Positions 62,698-64,000 of a stretch of DNA of 64,000 bases are shown one piece after another. The translations under genes were made by a program, and so were the position numbers. Source of the stretch: Bacteroidales bacterium (GTDB lineage Bacteria; Bacteroidota; Bacteroidia; Bacteroidales; WCHB1-69); contig JAFPXF010000051.1 of the NCBI GenBank assembly GCA_017394765.1, positions 1 to 64,000 on the forward strand, given 5' to 3'. The number at the start of each line of letters is the position of its first letter. Within the stretch, counting starts at the first letter, position 1. Below the pieces are notes generated by a model. That model was not told where the DNA came from and did not search any database. It was given only the letters and a program-made list of their open reading frames with translations.

Positions 62698-64000
62698 ATG
62701 ATGACTTTGAAACCAGGCACAAAGCTGCCAACACGATTGTTTGATATTCTTGATGTCATATCATATAACTATGAAAAGGATGATTTCTTTGCCAAACGTG
62801 ACGGTGACGGCTGGAAAAAATACAGCATTCAGGACTATGTGAACTACTCACATGTCATAGCATCGTCATTTCTTGAACTTGGATTCCAAAAGGGCGACAA
62901 AATTGTCACCATCATGCGAAACCGTCCTGCATGGAACTTCCTCGACATGGGCATCATGCTCGCCGGAATGATCCATGTGCCCGTTTATCCGACCTTGAAC
63001 CCCGACGAGTACAAATACATCCTCAACCATTGCGACTGCAAGTGCATTGTTTTTGGTATGGAGACCATCTACCGGCGTGTCGAGAAGGTGTTGCCGGAAA
63101 TCGAGCAACACCCGATTGTCTATGCCATTGACCATGTTGAAGGATTGACCTCTTCGGACGAATTGCTGGAAATGGGGCATCGCAACTTGGAGAAGTGGAA
63201 GAGCGTCATTGAAGACAACAAGAAGAACATCTCGCCCGACGACGTGGCCACCATTATCTACACATCCGGCACGACAGGACGCTCCAAAGGTGTGATGCTC
63301 ACCCATAGGAACATCTGTTCCAACTTTTTGCCCATCGCGTTGGAATACCAGCTGCTGGACTACCATGCCAAGATGCTGAGTTTCCTGCCGTTGTGTCATG
63401 TTTATGAACGCACAGTCAACTACCATTACCAATTCATGGGAGTAAGTCATTATTATGCAGGGAGCTTGGCCACAATAGCCAAAGACATGCATGATATGAA
63501 GGCTGATGGTTTCTGCGCTGTGCCGCGCGTGTTCGAGATGATGTATGACAAGATTCAGGCGGCAGGCAGAAACCTTAAGGGCTTCAAAAAATGTATTTTC
63601 GACTGGGCGTTCAAAATCGCCACCCGGTACGACTACGAGAACCCCAACAAGCTCTACCAACTCAAGTATGAGATTGCCGACAAGCTGGTGTATAGCAAGT
63701 GGCGCGAGAACCTCTCCGGCAAGGAGATGACTGTGGTCTCTGGCGGCTCGTCCATTCCAGAGAAGGTCATCCGGCTCTTCACCGCTGCCAAGGTGCGCAT
63801 CTATGAGGGATACGGCCTTACAGAGACATCTCCTGTCATTGCAGTCAACGTGCCCCGCAAGCACATCATCCGCGTGGGCTGCGTGGGTGAAATCTTGCCC
63901 ACCGTGGAGTGCAAGATTGCCGATGACGGCGAGATTCTGACCAAGGGGCCCTGCCTCATGAAGGGCTACTATAAGGACGAAGCTTACACCCGCGAGGTCA
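62698..64000 (+). CDS. fadD: long-chain acyl-CoA synthetase, partial (runs off window)
   Basis: The open frame starts at the ATG 62698 and is still open at the window end after 434 codons. The ANL-superfamily motifs are plain: TIIYTSGTTGRSKGVMLTHRN (A3), FLPLCHVYER, VVSGGSSIPEKV and YEGYGLTETSPVIAVN (A5). Such enzymes activate fatty acids with ATP and CoA. The family has ~600 residues, so about the last quarter is missing here. An ATG directly after (62701) is an equal start choice. Confidence 0.93.
   Translation, partial: MMTLKPGTKLPTRLFDILDVISYNYEKDDFFAKRDGDGWKKYSIQDYVNYSHVIASSFLELGFQKGDKIVTIMRNRPAWNFLDMGIMLAGMIHVPVYPTLNPDEYKYILNHCDCKCIVFGMETIYRRVEKVLPEIEQHPIVYAIDHVEGLTSSDELLEMGHRNLEKWKSVIEDNKKNISPDDVATIIYTSGTTGRSKGVMLTHRNICSNFLPIALEYQLLDYHAKMLSFLPLCHVYERTVNYHYQFMGVSHYYAGSLATIAKDMHDMKADGFCAVPRVFEMMYDKIQAAGRNLKGFKKCIFDWAFKIATRYDYENPNKLYQLKYEIADKLVYSKWRENLSGKEMTVVSGGSSIPEKVIRLFTAAKVRIYEGYGLTETSPVIAVNVPRKHIIRVGCVGEILPTVECKIADDGEILTKGPCLMKGYYKDEAYTREV

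Overview
The window looks like chromosomal DNA of a Bacteroidota member, most likely order Bacteroidales. Evidence: many start regions carry the Bacteroidota -7 promoter element TAnnTTTG, Shine-Dalgarno sequences are mostly absent, and the gene families are typical of the group (TamL lipoprotein, GH97 and GH3 glycosidases, ferredoxin-less IorA, 'MKK..FAQ' secreted proteins, DUF1016 nucleases). Genus and species cannot be read from the sequence. No rRNA, tRNA, integrase or transposase gene was seen.

Layout. 1-420: tandem and palindromic repeats plus the dnaK terminator. 422-11722: housekeeping genes (dnaK, a secreted barrel protein, iorA-iorB, mreC-mreD-tamL, a TrmH-family methyltransferase and dnaB). 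11929-18226: GH3 glucosidase, a membrane-anchored ECF sigma factor with a partner outer-membrane protein, and a patatin-like lipase. 18263-31415: a minus-strand defence island. From its promoter side it holds a PLD/SNF2 helicase, a DUF1016 nuclease, an Eco57I-like methylase with a variable recognition region, a TIR protein, a GNAT-PIN-GNAT-PUA fusion and an ASCH protein. Beyond these lie a frameshifted DUF1016 gene and a DUF4062 remnant. 31648-40162: GH97 glycosidase and a patchwork of secreted proteins, PH-like membrane proteins, a HigBA toxin-antitoxin pair and duplicated leader/repeat blocks. 40191-46443: galactose use (galM, galK, Na+/sugar symporter) with a lipoprotein, a small membrane protein and an LD-carboxypeptidase. 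46498-59278: a probable operon of sensor phosphatase/kinase, STAS protein, porin, two-module NRPS with terminal reductase, Sfp-type PPTase and CapA-like lipoprotein. 59281-64000: AI-2E-family exporter, asparaginase, GT2 glycosyltransferase and an acyl-CoA synthetase cut by the window end.

The strongest candidates for undescribed biology are: (1) the tightly coupled TIR / GNAT-PIN-GNAT-PUA / ASCH trio attached to a restriction-like helicase-methylase pair; (2) a C-A-T-C-A-T-R peptide-aldehyde (or pyrazinone) synthetase wired to its own partner-switching regulator and porin; (3) a sigma factor fused to a membrane anchor and periplasmic tail whose Asp-Thr-Val repeats recur in the outer-membrane protein encoded in the overlapping gene; (4) secreted-protein genes that share an exchangeable promoter-plus-signal-peptide cassette. 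All functional statements are sequence-reading inferences; no searches were run.
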